A DNA stretch of 64,000 nt from Neospora caninum Liverpool (lineage: Eukaryota > Apicomplexa > Conoidasida > Eucoccidiorida > Sarcocystidae): the NCBI RefSeq assembly GCF_000208865.1, contig NC_018397.1:4431748-4495747 (forward strand), read 5' to 3'. How positions within the stretch are numbered: the stretch's first letter is position 1; each line of letters begins with the position of its first letter. The translations under genes and the position numbers were made by a program. The notes under the pieces are model-generated. The model saw nothing but the letters and a program-made list of their open reading frames with translations. It was not told where the DNA came from and searched no databases. Shown piece after piece: positions 60,613-64,000 of this stretch.

Positions 60613-63600
60613 CGTGGCGAGCGCACCAACAGGAGACAAACGCGGGAAGAACGGCAGAAAGGCCGGAGGGAACGGGGCGAAGACGGAACGGAAAAGCCAC
60701 ACACCCCCGAGACAGGAAGAGACGGAGAGAGATTAAAGAGGAGAGGAGAGGAAGAAACAGCCAAACGAGCGGAGCAGAAGGTTGCCTTTTCGAGATCGCG
60801 CGATGCTGGCTCTGAAGCAGAGAACGAGTGAGCGACAGTGGATGCCTTTTGCAAGAGCGGACGCAGGCTGAGGAAGTGAAGCGGGGAAACGGGGGCGGAG
60901 AGACGAACGATGGGGACGACGGGATTACTCGCCGGGGGAACCTGAGCAGAGACGGCTTTCACGGTAGCAGACGAGACGCGGGGGAGTGGCGGGGCAACCC
61001 AAATCGCGTGAATCGCCAAGAGAGAGGAAGAGAAGAAAGAAGGGGAACGACTCCGAGGGACGCCCACGTGCGCAGAGGACGACTCGACAGCAGAGAGGAC
61101 CCTGATGGGGACGGCATGCGAGGGGAGGGCGCAGAAAAAACTGACATACACAGGGTATACAAGTCACGGACTGTCTCGACACCCCCCCGCGATGAGATTG
61201 CCGAAGGAGGGGAGAACACGCAAGGCCAAATTGAGAAACTAGGAAAGATGCCGCGATGTGCAGAGAATACTGCAGCGTGTAATTACAACTGGTTCACCGA
61301 CAGGCGAGAATGAAAGAACGAGATTGTGAGAAGGGAAACGGCGGCGGCTCCTGGCCATGCCACAGGGAATCCGAAGGCGATGCCGTTGGACACCTGGGTC
61401 TCTTGATTCCGCGTTATAACGCACAGACAGGTTGCAAACGACGCAAAGACACGAGACGGGGCGAAGCCCCAAAAACGCCGGCGAAAAGGTAGAATGTTCA
61501 GACCTCCCGCGGAGTGACAGCGAAAAGACCAGAGAGCCGAAGGGAAAGAGCGTGTGGGAGCGGCAGCGAGGGTGGCCAGAGTTAAATTGATGATGCGAGA
61601 TGAAGCAGGAAGAAACGTGTGTTCGAAATGCAAGCAGATGGACAAAGCGCCTCAGAACGGCAAGAAGTAGAAGAGAAGAAACACGACGGATATAGGCAAG
61701 GGCTGTTTACAACAGGGGAAAAAATCGCAACGCGCGGACCCCGGAGGCGCGAAGAAGCACACTTGGCGTCGTCCGGGCGATGCTGGGGTACGCGCAAACG
61801 GGGGTGCTCTGATTTGCGACTGGAAATTGCCGGCACCCAGATGTGGAGAGACAACCAGCTGAACGGGCCCGGATCTCCACACGGGAATGATGCCACAGGC
61901 GATTCAGAGAAGAGGGCGCGCAGGAGGCGCGTAACGCTGCCGCGTATGTGTCGGACGGGACGGCGCAGTCGGAGAGGAGACGCTGGAGAGAACGCTAGAA
62001 GACGAGGAGGAACGCAGCAGAAGACTACGGAGCAAGAGCTCCGGAAAATCCACACAAGAGGGGAGTCTCAGACGGCACAGGCGACACCTTCGACCGTCCC
62101 TACTTTCTGTATGCCCTGTGAATATACGCATATACGCTTTGGGGAACGCCCGAGACGACACTCGCAATCGATTGCCGGTTCCGAACGAGGTCAGAAGCGT
62201 TTAGTCTACGCTTTAAAACCACGCTTTAGTCTCGGAGAATGTCATAGCGGAGTGCCTTCGGCTTTGCCGCGAAAGATTTCCACGGAAGCGGGGAGAAAAG
62301 GCGCTTTCCTGAACACGGAAATCGACGTCGGCCTGTCTGTGTTGTAGATGTGCGATTAGGAAGATGGAACGCTCACTGAGTCGCAGTCTAAAAGAGCGTC
62401 GTGGCGAGAAAAGGAGAAGCACTCGCTTTGGAAAAAAAGGGTAGCGGCGTCTTTTTTGGCACCGGTCAGTTGAAAAGGAGAGTGGAGCGGAAAAGACGGT
62501 AGCGGGCGAGTTCTTTGTTTTGCTTTTCACGCGCTTTCAAGAAAAGCTTTCTCCCAAGCGCGTGAGAGGTAGCTACAGAAAAAAGACTCTCTGTAGAGTC
62601 GCGGCTCCACCCACCAGGTTTAGCTGCCGGGGGCTGGTTTTTGCAGTGAGTTAGGACTCCCACGTATGCTTCTCGTGGAACTGTGCCGTTCTCTTTGTCA
62701 AACAACTTGCGTCTATCGTGGGTTACTTTCGCGCCAACACGCGCAACACCGGGACATACCAAAACCGTCTTTTTCTCTGCTTCCTGTGTGAAAAACGAGC
62801 AGCCGACTCGGCCACGGCAATGCACACACCCTGACCAACTGCGTTTGGCGGATCGACAGTCGAGGCTTCACAATGCATGCGATTCGAGCAATCCGAGAGA
62901 GAATAACGATAATCTTGGTCGTGCACAAAGAAAACAACAATTCCAGCGGTGCAGATGAAGGTCGGAAAATTGCTGTAGCGATTCTGTGCAGCTTGAGCAG
63001 CGGATTCGGGAAAAGTGGGGAACGACTGACTAGGCGCCGCCTGTAGCCGTCCTTGCATACTGTGGCCACTTGCCTGCATACGCTAAACAGTTTCTGGATG
63101 TTTACGGGTCTTACAGTTCTCGCATATAGCCGGATTTTGGAGCCGCCTTACATATGCTGTGGTAGTACCGATAAAATACAAGATGTGCCCGGAATAGGGT
63201 TGAAACCGAAATATTTTAGATGTCTTAAGCAGTCCCAATCGAGGCTTCGTGGTACTGGTGATGCTGAATATGACCTCAGTTACGACATACTGACAACCAA
63301 GTTCTTGGGGGTCTGTTCTTCTGCTCAGTTTTCCTTGTCGTCTGTGCCTCCAATAGGACGCGTTAACGTGCGGAAGTGAGTTTCACAAAAGGCAACGCGA
63401 GGGCTATCACAGGTTTAAACACGGTTCGCCGGGAGGCTCATTGCTTCCCTCCCTTTCAAATATTTTCCTCAGCTGTAAGCTTATGGTAAGCGCTATGGAT
63501 TGGGTCCGTTTGGTGCGGCGTAGCGCTGCGTCCTGCTGAAACTGCAGCAGTGGAGAGAAGCTGGTCGCCATGGCAAACGCCTCGGGCGCAGAGTGTATAT

Positions 63601-63622
63601 TGACAGTGGTTATGTTGACCTT
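60613..63622. other. Upstream region of V-ATPase C gene
   Basis: No recognisable exon. The first 1.5 kb is GC-rich and carries Arg-rich frames of untranslated-region type. From about 62.3 kb the base composition becomes more balanced. It presumably includes the V-ATPase C promoter. Confidence 0.4.
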
Positions 63623-63982
63623 TTAAACTGGTCTACACGGATGTAGCAGCATCAGAATTTCCGGTGGAACTGACTGAAATGGAAAAAAGAGCGATTCAGA
63701 AAGCTCATCCGTAAGACGCTGCATTTCCCTCAACAACGGGGGAATGTGGATTTCTTTCAAGCGTTTCTGTACATCCCCAGGGGAAATTCTTATTTTTTCT
63801 TCTGCAGCCACTGCTGAAACGATTAACTGCCTGAAATTGATTTCCATCCGAACTGTCTTACCGACTGTAGCCCTTACACCAGGTGGGCGAGAACCTGTGG
63901 CTGTAGACACATACTGCCTGGTCCACGAGGAATCAGCCTCGAAACAAGACTGGCAGGGAGACTCCAGATTTCTGGACAACAC
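63623..63982 (-). CDS. Possible 3'-terminal exon of a gene extending off the right edge
   Basis: An open minus-strand frame runs from near the window edge to a TAA at 63623. Its last 80 residues have protein-like composition with an amphipathic helical stretch (GDVQKRLKEIHIPPLLREMQ) and end HPCRPV. There is no ATG near 63982, which fits an internal or terminal exon rather than a whole gene. An acceptor-like sequence (ccatttcag) inside the frame suggests the true exon could be shorter. No family was recognised. Confidence 0.22.
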   Translation of the reverse strand: MLSRNLESPCQSCFEADSSWTRQYVSTATGSRPPGVRATVGKTVRMEINFRQLIVSAVAAEEKIRISPGDVQKRLKEIHIPPLLREMQRLTDELSESLFFPFQSVPPEILMLLHPCRPV

Positions 63983-64000
63983 AATATTGAAGAGGCAAGC

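Noticed and set aside
61628..62347. 240-codon plus-strand ORF upstream of the V-ATPase C gene
   Set aside because: Arg/Gly-rich composition typical of non-coding GC-rich spacer, with no domain, no repeat structure and no splice partners.

Overview
The window reads as nuclear DNA of a coccidian apicomplexan close to Toxoplasma, Neospora or Hammondia. The reasons are: intron-rich genes with clean GT-AG borders; GC-rich coding exons with long low-complexity extensions; many (TA)n microsatellites in introns and spacers; multi-EGF membrane proteins of microneme type; and two lysine/alanine-rich linker-histone-like genes without a globular domain. No bacterial operon, CRISPR array, rRNA or convincing tRNA was seen. 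The species cannot be fixed from the sequence alone.

Layout. (1) 321-858 (minus, continues off the left edge) and 3120-5975 (plus) are two divergent, paralogous EGF-domain genes. The plus gene ends in a transmembrane helix and a basic/tyrosine tail. (2) 7089-12837 (minus) is a six-exon ABCG-type half transporter with a very long linker. (3) 12.84-16.38 kb has no recognisable gene. (4) 17148-17387 (plus) is a short H1-like basic protein. (5) 20607-27964 (minus) is an 11-exon alpha/beta hydrolase. (6) 32443-36921 (minus) is an eight-exon GDAP2-like protein (macro domain plus CRAL-TRIO domain). (7) 42627-52303 (plus) is an MCM8-like DNA helicase in about 16 exons. (8) 53023-53335 is a 45-bp minisatellite open in all six frames. 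(9) 56119-56619 (plus) is a second H1-like protein. (10) 59383-60612 (minus) is an apparently intronless V-ATPase subunit C.

The exon structures given here were built by hand. ORF pieces matching a family were joined at GT/AG (one GC/AG) sites whose phases agree across the whole gene. The ABCG, hydrolase, GDAP2-like and most MCM8-like models join without a phase conflict. The 3' end of the MCM8-like gene and the 5' ends of both EGF genes remain uncertain.

The genes do not form a pathway. They are ordinary neighbours covering surface/secretory, membrane transport, lipid or ester hydrolysis, chromatin, DNA repair and organelle acidification functions. No wholly new multi-gene system is evident. 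The most noteworthy items are the head-to-head EGF gene duplication with conserved exon lengths, the inserted linker of the ABCG protein, the apicomplexan GDAP2-like and MCM8-like proteins, the GC-AG intron, and the six-frame-open 45-bp repeat.
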